A stretch of DNA of 64,000 nt from Chryseobacterium aquifrigidense (GCF_006716485.1 NZ_VFPD01000001.1:1239096-1303095), one strand, 5' to 3'; positions 43,974 through 54,259 are shown, counted from the first letter of the stretch. Numbers and translations are program-made. Notes: a model not told the origin generated them from the letters alone.

Positions 43974-45041
43974 TTAAAACAGATCAGCCTTCAGCCGGAT
44001 TTTTATATAAGCCGTTTTCTGTTTTTTACCATTGGCAAAAACAGAATTACGAGGGTAGACTTCTGCATAAAAGGTATCATTATCGGTCCAGAATGCCTTT
44101 TTATCATCTGCTATTTTGAAATTGGTAAAATTTACGTACAGTAGATTATCTTGTTTCTTTGTTTGTGGAAAATATTTAGAAATGACAAAATCACTCCCCA
44201 CATCATTATTGGATGAGACAAAGGTAACCCAGCCTTTCGTTGGAAGGATCTGTGGATAACCTCCTGTACTCAGTTCAAACATAATTGCATTTTTTATACT
44301 GAAAAAAGAATAATAGGAATCTGCAACTTCATCAGAATGTTCTTTGAATACTTCCAGGTTTAAGTATGGTGACCTTCCTATATATTCATTGGCCAGCGGC
44401 CCGGTCTCTGTAGAGACGCTTTCATGTTGTGTAATTACTTCTTCTCTGCCATTTTCTTTGTATACCCAGTTATCTGCCTGCAATTGTATATTGGGGTTTT
44501 TTACCAGCTTTTCACTAATTTGTTTTTTAGAATTTGCTTGAAATTCCTGTTCTGATATCTCGGTAATACTCCCGAATTTTTTAAAAGATTTATTCTTAGA
44601 ATCACTCGATTCTTTAAAAGTACTGCTTCTGATCTCATAAAGATCCACGCCTTTTAAAGTAAGTTCATATGCAGGAGTAAATTCTGATTTAAGGACGAAA
44701 GCTTCAATACTATTTGAAATGTTATTATTAATGCTGTAGTGAATAGAATAGAAGTCCTCAAACTCTTCAAATCCATAATAATTATCAAGTTTATCATAAG
44801 CCATTTTCAAATGGGTGGCATCTTTACTAGGAGTTACGAAAAAATGTACAGAATCCAGCTTTGTAGATAATTGAAACGGTACTTCCAGAACATTATCCAC
44901 GCCTTTTATTTTCTTGAAATCAGCAAGAGTTACTGTTTTCTGCTTACCTCCAGTTTTGTGAGTCTCGGATTTTTTGTTCTGTTGATTGCATCCTGCAAAA
45001 ACAACCATCGATGATATAAAGAGTTGATTGATGATTTTCAT
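43974..45041 (-). CDS. Lipoprotein of unknown function
   Basis: A 355-residue lipoprotein. The signal peptide MKIINQLFISSMVVFAGC ends in a lipobox (FAGC). The mature protein is Lys-rich and has no recognised domain; there are segments suggesting beta structure (DSVHFFVTPSKDATHLKMAYD, FWTDNDTFYAEVYPRNSVF). ATG 45041 is chosen; an in-frame TTG at 45059 overlaps the TACATTTG promoter element (45057-45064, minus strand) and so cannot be a translated start. It is divergent from the lipoprotein gene at 45201 across 159 bases. Confidence 0.65.
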   Translation of the reverse strand: MKIINQLFISSMVVFAGCNQQNKKSETHKTGGKQKTVTLADFKKIKGVDNVLEVPFQLSTKLDSVHFFVTPSKDATHLKMAYDKLDNYYGFEEFEDFYSIHYSINNNISNSIEAFVLKSEFTPAYELTLKGVDLYEIRSSTFKESSDSKNKSFKKFGSITEISEQEFQANSKKQISEKLVKNPNIQLQADNWVYKENGREEVITQHESVSTETGPLANEYIGRSPYLNLEVFKEHSDEVADSYYSFFSIKNAIMFELSTGGYPQILPTKGWVTFVSSNNDVGSDFVISKYFPQTKKQDNLLYVNFTNFKIADDKKAFWTDNDTFYAEVYPRNSVFANGKKQKTAYIKIRLKADLF

Positions 45042-45056
45042 TTTTATATTTTTGGG

Positions 45057-45064
45057 CAAATGTA
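45057..45064 (-). promoter_or_regulatory. Candidate -7 element for the lipoprotein gene at 43974
   Basis: The minus strand reads TACATTTG, 15 bases before the ATG at 45041. Its presence supports that start over the TTG inside the element. Confidence 0.5.
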
Positions 45065-45200
45065 TCAGTATTCAGACCAACAGCCAATAAAACCGCCTGA
45101 TATAGCGAATAAATGGCCGAAAACAGGGATGTTTTTAACGATGGATTTTGGAGAATTTTACAAAACGATAAACCCAATATTGTAATTTTACTTTATAAAA

Positions 45201-45764
45201 ATGAAAAACTTAATAATCAGCCTTTCAATGGTGACTGCTTTACTAGCATCCTGCTCACCTGCTACAGACAAAAAAGTGGAAAAGAGTACTTCTACGGATA
45301 CCAGAAAAGAAGTGGAAATCTCTGCACCGGAACCAATGAAGAATGATCAGGCAACATTGGAAATACCAGCTGATTTTTCAACATTAGTTCCTATTGACCT
45401 GTTGAATAACAAAAGCGCCAATGTACATGATAAATATGGTATAGAATTCTCTGGAAACTGCTATTCATGCGATTTGACAAGCCTGTCTATAACTAAGAAA
45501 CACATCAGATGGACCAATGTCTGTGATGAAAAAGACACTTTTGACATTGATGATTTTTCATACTCTAATGAAGGAAACAAAACGATTTTTAAAACACCGG
45601 AAAGAACATATATTTTAACCCAAATAGATAAAGCTCCCGTTTATGAACTCGTAATAGAAGGCGAAAAACTGGAGCTGAAAAATAAAAGAATATCCAGATA
45701 TTTTACCACCAAAAAAGCTTTAGCTCTTTTCACAGAGCATGATTGTGGAGATTTTGAAGGATAA
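45201..45764 (+). CDS. Small lipoprotein of unknown function
   Basis: A 187-residue lipoprotein. The signal peptide KNLIISLSMVTALLASC ends in a lipobox (LASC) followed by SPATDKK. The mature part has a conserved-looking Cys pair in NCYSCDLTS and another in NVCDEKDTF, then EHDCGDF at the end. No known domain was identified. It is divergent from the lipoprotein gene at 43974 and stands next to infC in convergent orientation. Confidence 0.65.
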   Translation: MKNLIISLSMVTALLASCSPATDKKVEKSTSTDTRKEVEISAPEPMKNDQATLEIPADFSTLVPIDLLNNKSANVHDKYGIEFSGNCYSCDLTSLSITKKHIRWTNVCDEKDTFDIDDFSYSNEGNKTIFKTPERTYILTQIDKAPVYELVIEGEKLELKNKRISRYFTTKKALALFTEHDCGDFEG

Positions 45765-45806
45765 ACAGAAGAGCAGTCCGCGATAATCTCTTTAAAATGT
45801 TGACAT

Positions 45807-45840
45807 AAAAAAACCTCAAATTGCTTTGAGGTTTTTTTAT
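45807..45840. terminator. Bidirectional terminator
   Basis: Perfect stem AAACCTCAAA (45811-45820) with TTTGAGGTTT (45825-45834), four-base loop and T-run on both strands. It closes the lipoprotein gene on the plus strand and infC on the minus strand, and so now ends the thrS-infC transcript before rpmI. Confidence 0.85.
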
Positions 45841-45858
45841 ATTAAAATAATGACTTAA

Positions 45859-46419
45859 TTATTTTGCTGGTTTTTTAGGACTCATCATCATAATCATCCT
45901 TTTTCCTTCAAGTTTAGGAAGCTGGTCTACTTTTCCTACGTGCTCCAGTTCCTGAGCAAGTTTTAAAAGCAAAATTTCTCCCTGGTCCTTAAAGATAATC
46001 GAACGTCCTTTAAAAAATACGTAGGTCTTTAATTTGGAACCTTCTTCAAGGAATTTTTCAGCATGCTTCTTTTTGAATTCATAATCATGGTCGTCAGTCT
46101 GAGGCCCGAAACGGATCTCTTTTACTACCACTTTTACTTGCTTAGCTTTAAGTTCCTTTTGTTTTTTCTTTTGCTCGTATAAGAATTTCTTATATTCTAA
46201 TACTCTTGCAATAAAAGGTTCTGCTTTATCAGAAATTACTACTAAGTCCAATTCTTGTTCCGCAGCAATTTGTCTTGCTTTGTCAATTGGATAAATTCCT
46301 GGCTCTACGTTATCGCCCACCAAACGAAGCTCTCTCACACGAATTTTATCGTTGATCAAGTGTAAGTCCTCTTGTACCGGACGTCTTTGTGGGCCCCTGT
46401 TGTTAAATCTTTGTGCTAT
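45859..46419 (-). CDS. infC: Translation initiation factor IF-3, probable ATA start
   Basis: A 186-residue protein if started at ATA 46419-46417. It has an N-terminal domain with [18 protein letters not shown] and [21 protein letters not shown], a Lys-rich linker helix ([17 protein letters not shown]), and a C-terminal domain with [16 protein letters not shown] and [15 protein letters not shown]-3 guards start-codon selection and subunit dissociation. In-frame upstream of ATA the reading frame runs TAA, AAT, TAT, AAT, ACA with no ATG, GTG, TTG, CTG or ATT. The next in-frame candidate, TTG at 46359, would cut the Arg-rich [17 protein letters not shown] tail. Known infC genes use rare starts for self-repression. 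It follows thrS by 72 bases. Confidence 0.93.
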   Translation of the reverse strand: MAQRFNNRGPQRRPVQEDLHLINDKIRVRELRLVGDNVEPGIYPIDKARQIAAEQELDLVVISDKAEPFIARVLEYKKFLYEQKKKQKELKAKQVKVVVKEIRFGPQTDDHDYEFKKKHAEKFLEEGSKLKTYVFFKGRSIIFKDQGEILLLKLAQELEHVGKVDQLPKLEGKRMIMMMSPKKPAK

Positions 46420-46491
46420 TGTATTATAATTTTATTGGTTAACTTTCTATTTTCTCTATTATTAAAAGATCAATTCATCTTTTAAAGTCTT

Positions 46492-48411
46492 TTATATAGC
46501 TGCTTCTTTTTTGAAGTAAGCAACAAAATCCTCCATCTTCATTACTCCAAGATCTCCTTCTCCACGTCTTCTTACAGAAATCGTGCCTTCTTTTTCTTCA
46601 TTTTCTCCTACTACAAGCATGAAAGGAATTTTATTCAATTCCGCATCACGGATCTTTTTACCTGTCTTCTCGTTTCTGTCATCAATCTGACCGCTAATAT
46701 CGTGATTTTCCAAAAATTGTGAAACTTTTTTTGAATAATCTACATATTTTTCACTGATCGGTAGAATAATAAACTGATCCGGGCTTAGCCATAACGGGAA
46801 ATCACCTGCGGTATTCTCCAGCAAAATAGCAATAAAACGCTCCATAGAACCGAATGGTGCTCTGTGGATCATTACCGGTCTGTGTTTTTCATTATCATTT
46901 CCGATATAATGAAGATCAAATCTTTCCGGAAGGTTATAATCCACCTGGATAGTTCCCAGCTGCCATTTTCTTCCCAAAGCATCTTTCACCATGAAGTCAA
47001 GCTTAGGGCCGTAGAATGCGGCTTCACCATATTCCACAACTGTTTTTAAACCTTTCTTTTGAGCTGCATTGATGATCGCACTTTCCGCTTTCTCCCAGTT
47101 TTCATCAGAACCGATATATTTTTGTTTGTTTTCAGGATCTCTTAATGAAACCTGAGTTACAAAATCTTCAAAACCTAAAGATTTGAATACATAAAGTGTT
47201 AAATCAATTACTTTTTCAAATTCTTCAGAAAGCTGATCCGGAGTACAGAAAAGGTGAGCATCATCCTGAGTAAATCCGCGAACTCTTGTTAAGCCATGAA
47301 GCTCTCCACTTTGCTCGTATCTGTAAACAGTACCGAATTCTGCATATCTTTTCGGCAAATCTCTGTAGCTCCATTGTGACGTTTTGTAAATTTCACAGTG
47401 GTGAGGACAGTTCATTGGCTTCAGCAGGAATTCTTCTCCTTCATTCGGAGTTTTAATCGGCTGGAAACTGTCTTCCCCATATTTATCCCAGTGTCCTGAA
47501 GTTACATATAATTCTTTCGCACCGATATGTGGAGACATTACAAATTCATAACCTCCTTTTTTCTGAGCATCAGAAAGGAAATTTTCCAGTTTTCTTCTTA
47601 AAGCAGTTCCTTTTGGCAACCAAAGCGGCAACCCGGCACCTACTTTTTCAGAGAATGCGAAAATTCCAAGTTCTTTACCTAGTTTTCTGTGATCTCTTCT
47701 TTTAGCTTCTTCCAATCTCTCAAGATATTCTGTAAGATCTTTCTGCTTAGGGAAAGAAATACCATATACTCTTGTCAATTGAGGGTTCTTTTCATTTCCT
47801 CTCCAATAAGCTCCTGCTGCATTTAATATTTTAACCGCTTTTACAATTCCTGTATTCGGAATGTGACCACCACGACATAAGTCTGTGAAGTTATCGTGCG
47901 TTACAAAAGTGATTTCTCCATCATTAAGATTAGAGATCAGTTCCACTTTGTAAGGATTGTCTGCATACGTTTTTAAAGCATCTTCTTTGGATACCGGGTA
48001 AAGAGAGAAGGTAGAACCTTTCTTTGCATTTTCCAGGATCTTTTTTTCAATCTTTTCAAAATCTTTTTCAGATAAGCTTTCATCCCCGAAATCTACGTCA
48101 TAGTAGAATCCGCTTTCAATAGCTGGACCAATGGTCAACTTAGCATCAGGATAAAACTCAAGGATTGCCTGCGCCAAAAGGTGGGCAGAAGAGTGCCAGA
48201 AAGCCTTCTTTCCAAGATCATCATTCCAGGTCAAAAGCTGTACCGTAGAATCCGTGGTTATAGGTGTGGTCGTTTCTACTTGTTTGTCATTAACAATTGC
48301 GGAAATGGTGTTTCTAGCCAATCCCTCGCTTATAGATTTTGCCACATCTAGAGGAGTCACTGCTCCCTCGAATTCTTTGACACTATTGTCTGGAAGTGTA
48401 ATTTTTATCAT
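46492..48411 (-). CDS. thrS: Threonyl-tRNA synthetase
   Basis: A 639-residue class II synthetase of full length. It has the N-terminal TGS domain ([21 protein letters not shown]), the editing domain with [11 protein letters not shown] and the zinc-type [12 protein letters not shown], the catalytic core with motif 2 [30 protein letters not shown] (in pieces) and zinc Cys in [11 protein letters not shown], motif 3 [15 protein letters not shown], and the anticodon-binding domain with [14 protein letters not shown]. It charges tRNA-Thr. It leads the thrS-infC unit. A TATTTTTG element lies on the minus strand at 48436-48443. Confidence 0.97.
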   Translation of the reverse strand: MIKITLPDNSVKEFEGAVTPLDVAKSISEGLARNTISAIVNDKQVETTTPITTDSTVQLLTWNDDLGKKAFWHSSAHLLAQAILEFYPDAKLTIGPAIESGFYYDVDFGDESLSEKDFEKIEKKILENAKKGSTFSLYPVSKEDALKTYADNPYKVELISNLNDGEITFVTHDNFTDLCRGGHIPNTGIVKAVKILNAAGAYWRGNEKNPQLTRVYGISFPKQKDLTEYLERLEEAKRRDHRKLGKELGIFAFSEKVGAGLPLWLPKGTALRRKLENFLSDAQKKGGYEFVMSPHIGAKELYVTSGHWDKYGEDSFQPIKTPNEGEEFLLKPMNCPHHCEIYKTSQWSYRDLPKRYAEFGTVYRYEQSGELHGLTRVRGFTQDDAHLFCTPDQLSEEFEKVIDLTLYVFKSLGFEDFVTQVSLRDPENKQKYIGSDENWEKAESAIINAAQKKGLKTVVEYGEAAFYGPKLDFMVKDALGRKWQLGTIQVDYNLPERFDLHYIGNDNEKHRPVMIHRAPFGSMERFIAILLENTAGDFPLWLSPDQFIILPISEKYVDYSKKVSQFLENHDISGQIDDRNEKTGKKIRDAELNKIPFMLVVGENEEKEGTISVRRRGEGDLGVMKMEDFVAYFKKEAAI

Positions 48412-48435
48412 TGTTTACTAAGAAATTTTAAGATG

Positions 48436-48443
48436 CAAAAATA
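48436..48443 (-). promoter_or_regulatory. Candidate -7 element for thrS
   Basis: The minus strand reads TATTTTTG, matching TAnnTTTG, 24 bases before the thrS start. No strong -33 TTTG is visible upstream. Confidence 0.4.
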
Positions 48444-48655
48444 CGGAATTTTTAGATAAAATACTATATTAGCACATATTTAGAATGAGAATTAATATTA
48501 AAAATGTAAAAGATGCAGATGGTTTTGGTCTCACTGAATTCCATATTTCGTTTTTCATAGAAAAGGACTTTCAAGTTTTTATGCATTACAATCTTACTAT
48601 TAAATAGCTTGTTCTTATCGTAAGTCTTTATAAACAAACAAATTATAATTTTAAT

Positions 48656-49630
48656 ATGAATGCTATAAATGTAGATTTGCACTGCGATTTATTATGCTAT
48701 TTACTGGAGCCAGGCTCATTAATTGATGACAAAGAACTTGGCTGTTCGCTTCCTTACTTACAGGAAGGAAATGTAAAGCTTCAGGTGATGGCTATATACT
48801 CCGCAACAGGAGAGAATAGTACGGTTTATGCAGCAAAACAGAGTGAAATATTTTCAGATCTCCTGCAAAATGAAAGCTTTTTCTTATTCGATGGTAAAAA
48901 TTATAAAAATCCTGAAAACACAGGCAAAGTAGGGGTTATCGCTTCTATTGAAAATGCATCCGGCTTCTGTGGCGAAGATGACACTTTGGAAACGGGGTTT
49001 AAAAATCTGGAAGCGATCATTGAAAAAACACAGCGAGTTTTTTACCTTGGAATAACCCATCATACTGAAAACCGCTTTGGAGGAGGAAATAATTCTGATA
49101 TAGGGCTGAAAGATGACGGAAAAGTCCTGCTTGACTATCTCTCAGAAAAAAATATTGCTATTGATCTTGCTCATACCAGTGATCAGCTTGCCTATGGAAT
49201 TCTTAATTATATTGATCAGAGAAACTACAAAATCCATGTTATAGCAAGTCATTCCAATTATAGACAGGTACATGATAAAAAAAGAAATCTTCCTGATGAA
49301 CTGGCAAAAGAGATTATTAAAAGAAAAGGATTAATCGGACTCAATTTTATCCGTAATTGTGTTGATGATACCAACCCGGAAATGTTATATGAACATATTC
49401 AGTACGGTCTTAATTTAGGAGCAGAAGATGCGATTGCTTATGGAGCTGATTTTTTCTTCTGCAAAAATCACCCGGATAAATCACGGCATCCATTTTTCTT
49501 TGAAGGATACAATGATGCATCTGCTTTTAATGCGATCAATAAAGAAATTGAAAAACGTTTCTCTTCTGAATTGTTAGAAAAGATCAGTCACAAAAATGCA
49601 TTGAATTTTATAGAGAATATGTATCAATAA
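48656..49630 (+). CDS. M19 family (renal dipeptidase-type) zinc dipeptidase
   Basis: A 324-residue TIM-barrel peptidase. Metal ligands of the family are visible: NVDLHCDLL (HxD), the bridging Glu in VIASIENASG, HHT in LGITHHTENRF, and His in VIASHSNYRQV followed by the Arg used by the family. The length is slightly below the usual 340-400. No signal peptide, so a cytoplasmic dipeptidase that cleaves L-Xaa-D/L-Xaa dipeptides is likely. It stands alone, divergent from thrS. Confidence 0.88.
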   Translation: MNAINVDLHCDLLCYLLEPGSLIDDKELGCSLPYLQEGNVKLQVMAIYSATGENSTVYAAKQSEIFSDLLQNESFFLFDGKNYKNPENTGKVGVIASIENASGFCGEDDTLETGFKNLEAIIEKTQRVFYLGITHHTENRFGGGNNSDIGLKDDGKVLLDYLSEKNIAIDLAHTSDQLAYGILNYIDQRNYKIHVIASHSNYRQVHDKKRNLPDELAKEIIKRKGLIGLNFIRNCVDDTNPEMLYEHIQYGLNLGAEDAIAYGADFFFCKNHPDKSRHPFFFEGYNDASAFNAINKEIEKRFSSELLEKISHKNALNFIENMYQ

Positions 49631-49663
49631 ACCATTCTTGTGTGATTATATCAAGGCATAATG

Positions 49664-49817
49664 AACAGGTCGCTCCTCCGGAGCTTTATTTTCACCGGAC
49701 TTCATGATGTCTATTAACAGAAGATCCCGATGGGGTCAAACTAACTCCAATAAGAGCTAACTGTTAATAGAAAGTATTTTGTTTTAAAATTAAAGCTCCG
49801 GAGGAGCGGCCTGTTAA
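49664..49817. repeat. Nested inverted-repeat element
   Basis: The outer arms AACAGGTCGCTCCTCCGGAGC (49664-49684) and GCTCCGGAGGAGCGGCCTGTT (49794-49814) are inverted copies with one mismatch. Inner arms CTATTAACAG (49711-49720) and CTGTTAATAG (49761-49770) are perfect inverses. Between them GATCCC and GGGGTC (49723-49737) can form another hairpin. The element fills much of the 284-base gap between the M19 gene and the next, and has no coding potential. Confidence 0.7.
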
Positions 49818-49914
49818 TACCTAATGATAAGATAAAAATGTTTTTTATATGTTTTATTTTACATTAGATAAAATATTGTAGAATATTGTAATATAGAATC
49901 TTATGTATTATTAT

Positions 49915-51459
49915 TTAATGCTTTCTTTTATACTTAACTTTCTGCTTGATAATCTCAATGACGTCCACATTCTGGACTTTAGATTTGATCCATCCATGGA
50001 TGTCAATATAAAATAATGATCGTCGGTAATATTCATTGTTCGAATACTCTCCCAGCTTTTTATCAAAACTTTCAAATGCTTTCTGTCTCTGATCCGGCAC
50101 CTGATTATTAAGGTTCTTGAAAAACTGAATGCTTTCAAAATGGAATTCTTCCGGCTTCTTCATTTTTTTAGCAAATTTCAGAGTGGAAGCAATAAATTCA
50201 TCATAATCTTCATCATTTCCAGACTCATATTTTGCCATTAAGATCAGGATTCGTGTATGGAACAGGAGGTCTTCCTGTACATTTCCTTTGGATTCTATCA
50301 CCCTCATAGAATACTCAATGGATTTATCAAACATTTTACTTCCGAAAAACATAGCTGCCATCTTGAGGTAAAGAATCATAAAATGATGCTCATCAATTCT
50401 TTCTCTAAGTCTTTCCATTTTTAATTCAACTTCAGGAATAAGCTTGGTTCCTGTAAAGAATTCTCCTTTTACAAAATGAATATTCATCAATGTATTATAT
50501 TGGGTAAGGAAAATAAGTGACTGAAGGTTCTCATTCTGAACAAAATTCTCCGCATGCACCATTGTATTGAAATTTTGAAAATGCTCCTCCAGAATATCAA
50601 TATTCCCGTATAAAAAAAGAATTTTCAGGAGGTAAGTATTCCCTTTGATGTACCAAACCGGGTGGCTGTAGATCATTTCTGGTTTCTTATGAAAAAGATC
50701 TACCCATTGGTAAGCATATTTCAAGGTGTATTTATAATCCTGTAATAGCTGGTTTTTCCAGACGTGGGCTTTGTAATACCATAATTTCTCCGTGAAATTC
50801 AGTTTCTCAGGGTTAATATTTTTTATCTCAGCGTTGAAGATATCCAGTACTTCCTGTCGGTCTGCATCATTTTTTACATACCCATGCGTAAGCATTTCGC
50901 TGTATAATTTCAGGGAAAGATTAGACAGTTTTGTAGTATAGCGGTTTTGTTTGCTGATCTCCTGAGACTGTTTGATAAGCTCTTCTGCACGACCTTCAAT
51001 ACTTCGTGTAATAAATTGTGATTCAATTACTTTTTCAAGGTCTATGATCTCCGATGCGATGCTTTTTTCATCCAGTTCAAGTGCTGTCTGTTTCGTTTTG
51101 TCCAGTATTTTTAAAGCCTGTTTGTAAAGTCCTTTCTGATACAGGATATTAGCAAAATCCAACTGTTCACGAAGCTGGATTCTATAGTTCTGATGACTCG
51201 GGTTCATTCGGAGACTGACAAGAATCTGCTTGTAAAGATGTGCTTTAAGATTGGAAAGCTGTTGTTTTGTAGATATTTTTTTCTCAATAATAATACTTTC
51301 ATCATATTCTTTCATTTTATCCATTTCAGAAAATAACAAAAGAAATTTGGCATCTACGTTAATTCCGAGCCGGTTTACGTAGAGCTTAAACTGTCTTTTT
51401 TCAGAGGTGGTCAATGACTTTACCAATACAAACAAAAAATCTTTCTGCAATTCTGCCAT
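49915..51459 (-). CDS. Conserved helical-repeat protein of unknown function
   Basis: A 514-residue all-helical cytoplasmic protein with repeat-like character (ALKILDKTKQTALELDEKSIAS, LHTRILILMAKYESGNDEDYDEFI). It opens AELQKDFLFVLVKSLTTSEKRQFKLYV, a form seen in unassigned Bacteroidota proteins. No catalytic motif, membrane segment or signal peptide is visible. TPR-like repeats suggest protein binding. It is monocistronic, divergent from leuA across 148 bases. I cannot assign a process. Confidence 0.75.
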   Translation of the reverse strand: MAELQKDFLFVLVKSLTTSEKRQFKLYVNRLGINVDAKFLLLFSEMDKMKEYDESIIIEKKISTKQQLSNLKAHLYKQILVSLRMNPSHQNYRIQLREQLDFANILYQKGLYKQALKILDKTKQTALELDEKSIASEIIDLEKVIESQFITRSIEGRAEELIKQSQEISKQNRYTTKLSNLSLKLYSEMLTHGYVKNDADRQEVLDIFNAEIKNINPEKLNFTEKLWYYKAHVWKNQLLQDYKYTLKYAYQWVDLFHKKPEMIYSHPVWYIKGNTYLLKILFLYGNIDILEEHFQNFNTMVHAENFVQNENLQSLIFLTQYNTLMNIHFVKGEFFTGTKLIPEVELKMERLRERIDEHHFMILYLKMAAMFFGSKMFDKSIEYSMRVIESKGNVQEDLLFHTRILILMAKYESGNDEDYDEFIASTLKFAKKMKKPEEFHFESIQFFKNLNNQVPDQRQKAFESFDKKLGEYSNNEYYRRSLFYIDIHGWIKSKVQNVDVIEIIKQKVKYKRKH

Positions 51460-51571
51460 TGTAAATTTTTGGGGATTAAATTATTGATTAATAAATAAAT
51501 ACAATTGTTTTTTGAGCTGTTGAATATTGTAATTTTCAGAAAAAGTGAAATTTAAAAAATATCGCAAGCTG

Positions 51572-51579
51572 TAGTTTTG
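51572..51579 (+). promoter_or_regulatory. Candidate -7 element for the leu operon
   Basis: TAGTTTTG matches TAnnTTTG, 29 bases before leuA. No TTTG appears at the right distance upstream, and there is no Leu-rich leader peptide in the 148-base spacer, unlike the his operon. Confidence 0.4.
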
Positions 51580-51607
51580 AGCCAAAATTAAGTAAAAAAC
51601 TTCACTT

Positions 51608-52771
51608 ATGAATTCCGAAAAAATCGAAATTTTTGATACGACACTGAGAGATGGGGAGCAGGTTCCGGGATGCAAACTGAATACGGAACAAAAACTGATT
51701 ATTGCTGAAAGGCTTGATGAATTAGGGATTGATATTATCGAGGCGGGATTCCCGATTTCCAGCCCCGGAGACTTTGAATCTGTTTCAGAAATTTCAAAGC
51801 TGGTGAAAAATGCGAAGGTATGCGGACTCACAAGAGCCAATAAAAAAGATATTGATACCGCAGCAGAAGCGCTGAAGTTTGCAAAGAAACCAAGAATCCA
51901 CACAGGAATCGGAACTTCTGATTCTCATATTAAATATAAATTCAACTCAACAAGAGAAGATATTATTGAAAGGGCAGCAGATGCCGTAAGGTATGCAAAA
52001 ACATATGTGGAAGACGTTGAATTTTATGCTGAAGATGCCGGAAGAACGGATAATGAATATCTGGCAAGAGTTTGTGAAGCGGTAATAAAAGCAGGAGCAA
52101 CGGTCCTGAATATCCCTGATACTACAGGATATTGTTTACCGGAAGAATATGGCCAGAAAATAAAGTACCTGAGAGAAAATGTAAAAGGAATTGAAAAAGC
52201 GGTACTTTCATGCCATTGCCATAATGATCTTGGGCTGGCTACAGCCAATTCTATTGCCGGAGCGATTAATGGAGCGCGTCAGATTGAATGTACCATTAAC
52301 GGATTAGGAGAAAGAGCAGGGAATACAGCTTTGGAGGAAGTTGTCATGATTTTAAAACAGCATAAAGATTTGAATCTGCATACCGATGTGAATTCCAGAA
52401 TGCTGAATGAAATGAGTGCAATGGTATCTGATCTTATGGGAATGTCTGTACAGCCAAACAAAGCTATTGTAGGAGCTAATGCCTTTGCCCACAGCTCAGG
52501 AATTCATCAGGACGGCGTGATTAAAAACAGGGAAACTTATGAAATCATTGATCCTGCAGAAGTAGGTGTGAATGCCTCTTCAATTATTCTTACTGCCAGA
52601 AGCGGACGTTCAGCATTGGCCTACCGTTTTAAGCATATCGGCTACGAGGTTACCAAAAATGAACTTGATTTTCTATATCAGGAATTTTTGAAAATTGCGG
52701 ATCTTAAAAAAGAAATTGACAACGATGATCTGAGTGTTATGATGGATTCTTTCACCAGAAAAATAGGATAG
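51608..52771 (+). CDS. leuA: 2-Isopropylmalate synthase, short form lacking the regulatory domain
   Basis: A 387-residue enzyme. The catalytic TIM barrel has [23 protein letters not shown], the metal-binding [14 protein letters not shown] and [15 protein letters not shown], then the linker helices with [13 protein letters not shown]. It stops at about 387 residues, so the C-terminal leucine-binding domain (usually another 110-130 residues) is absent. It condenses acetyl-CoA with 2-ketoisovalerate. Placement directly before leuC, leuD and leuB supports leucine synthesis over homocitrate or citramalate synthase, which share this catalytic domain. Confidence 0.92.
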   Translation: MNSEKIEIFDTTLRDGEQVPGCKLNTEQKLIIAERLDELGIDIIEAGFPISSPGDFESVSEISKLVKNAKVCGLTRANKKDIDTAAEALKFAKKPRIHTGIGTSDSHIKYKFNSTREDIIERAADAVRYAKTYVEDVEFYAEDAGRTDNEYLARVCEAVIKAGATVLNIPDTTGYCLPEEYGQKIKYLRENVKGIEKAVLSCHCHNDLGLATANSIAGAINGARQIECTINGLGERAGNTALEEVVMILKQHKDLNLHTDVNSRMLNEMSAMVSDLMGMSVQPNKAIVGANAFAHSSGIHQDGVIKNRETYEIIDPAEVGVNASSIILTARSGRSALAYRFKHIGYEVTKNELDFLYQEFLKIADLKKEIDNDDLSVMMDSFTRKIG

Positions 52772-52800
52772 GTTTGATTTAAAATCAAGATAAAGTAAAA

Positions 52801-54189
52801 ATGAACAACAATAAAAAGACACTTTTTGATAAAGTATGGGATGCCCACGTGGTAGAAACCATTCCTGACGGACCTCAGATCATTTATATAGACAAACATC
52901 TTATTCATGAGGTAACAAGTCCTCAGGCTTTTGCCGAACTTGAATCCAGAAATCTGGAAATATTCAGGCCTGAACAGATTGTAGCCACTGCGGACCACAA
53001 TGTACCTACTTTAGATCAGGAAGAACCTATTAAAGATGAACTTTCAAGAAATCAGGTAGAACAGCTTACAGAAAATTGTAAGAAAAATAATATTGAACTT
53101 TTCGGATTGGGACATCAATATCAGGGAATTGTTCATATCATCGCTCCGGAATTGGGGATTACCCAGCCGGGAATGAGTATTGTGTGTGGTGACAGCCATA
53201 CGTCTACCCACGGCGCATTTGGATCTATTGCCTTCGGGATTGGAACCAGCCAGGTGGCACAGGTATTTGCCAGCCAGTGTTTATTGCTGAATAAGCCGAA
53301 ATCAATGAGAATTACGGTTAATGGCAAATTAAATGAAAATGTTCAGCCTAAAGATGTGATTCTTTATATCATTTCAAAAATAGGGACAGACGGCGGAACA
53401 GGATATTTCTGTGAATATGCAGGCAATGTTTTCGAGGAAATGTCAATGGAAGGAAGAATGACCGTCTGTAACATGAGTATTGAAATGGGCGCCAGAGGCG
53501 GAATGATTGCTCCGGATGAAACTACTTTTGAATACGTAAAGGGAAGAAGATTTGCACCGCAGGGAGAAGACTGGAATGAAAAAGTAGCCTATTGGAAAAC
53601 TTTGAAAACAGATGAAGGAGCTGTTTTTGATCAGGAACTCAGCTTTGATGCTGCAGACATCTACCCAATGATTACTTACGGTACCAATCCGGGAATGGGT
53701 ATATCAATTCGTGAAGTTATTCCGGCGCCACAAAATGAATCTGAAGAGAAAGCTTTGAAATATATGGGGCTGGAGGCTGGACAAACAGTTAACAGTATCA
53801 AAGTTAATTATGTTTTCATAGGAAGCTGTACCAATGCCAGAATAGAAGATTTCCGCTCTGCGGCTCAGTATATTAAAGGGAAAAGCAAATCTGAGGCTGT
53901 AAAGGCACTTATTGTTCCCGGATCTCAGCAGGTGGTTAAGCAGATTTATGAGGAAGGTCTGGATAAAATATTCAGTGATGCAGGATTTCAGATTCGTCAG
54001 CCGGGATGTTCAGCATGTCTGGCGATGAATGATGATAAAATCCCGGAAGGAGAATATTGTGTTTCCACTTCCAACAGAAACTTTGAAGGCAGACAGGGAC
54101 AAGGTTCAAGAACAATTCTTGCCAGCCCGCTTACTGCAGCAAAAGCAGCCATAGAAGGTAAAATCTCAGCTTTTGAAAGTTTAAACTAA
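52801..54189 (+). CDS. leuC: 3-Isopropylmalate dehydratase, large subunit
   Basis: A 462-residue aconitase-family subunit. It has the iron-sulphur ligands in the signature [13 protein letters not shown] and in [14 protein letters not shown], with [13 protein letters not shown] near residue 130. It carries the [4Fe-4S] cluster and forms the enzyme with LeuD to isomerise 2- to 3-isopropylmalate. It starts 29 bases after leuA. Full length. Confidence 0.97.
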   Translation: MNNNKKTLFDKVWDAHVVETIPDGPQIIYIDKHLIHEVTSPQAFAELESRNLEIFRPEQIVATADHNVPTLDQEEPIKDELSRNQVEQLTENCKKNNIELFGLGHQYQGIVHIIAPELGITQPGMSIVCGDSHTSTHGAFGSIAFGIGTSQVAQVFASQCLLLNKPKSMRITVNGKLNENVQPKDVILYIISKIGTDGGTGYFCEYAGNVFEEMSMEGRMTVCNMSIEMGARGGMIAPDETTFEYVKGRRFAPQGEDWNEKVAYWKTLKTDEGAVFDQELSFDAADIYPMITYGTNPGMGISIREVIPAPQNESEEKALKYMGLEAGQTVNSIKVNYVFIGSCTNARIEDFRSAAQYIKGKSKSEAVKALIVPGSQQVVKQIYEEGLDKIFSDAGFQIRQPGCSACLAMNDDKIPEGEYCVSTSNRNFEGRQGQGSRTILASPLTAAKAAIEGKISAFESLN

Positions 54190-54259
54190 AAGTAATTTTA
54201 AATTATGTTTTAACCACAAAGAAAAACTTTTGTGGTTAAAGTCTAACAATGTAGAACGC

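Noticed and set aside
51460..51607. Leucine-rich leader peptide before leuA
   Set aside because: No short frame with a run of Leu codons and no terminator/antiterminator pair is present in the spacer.
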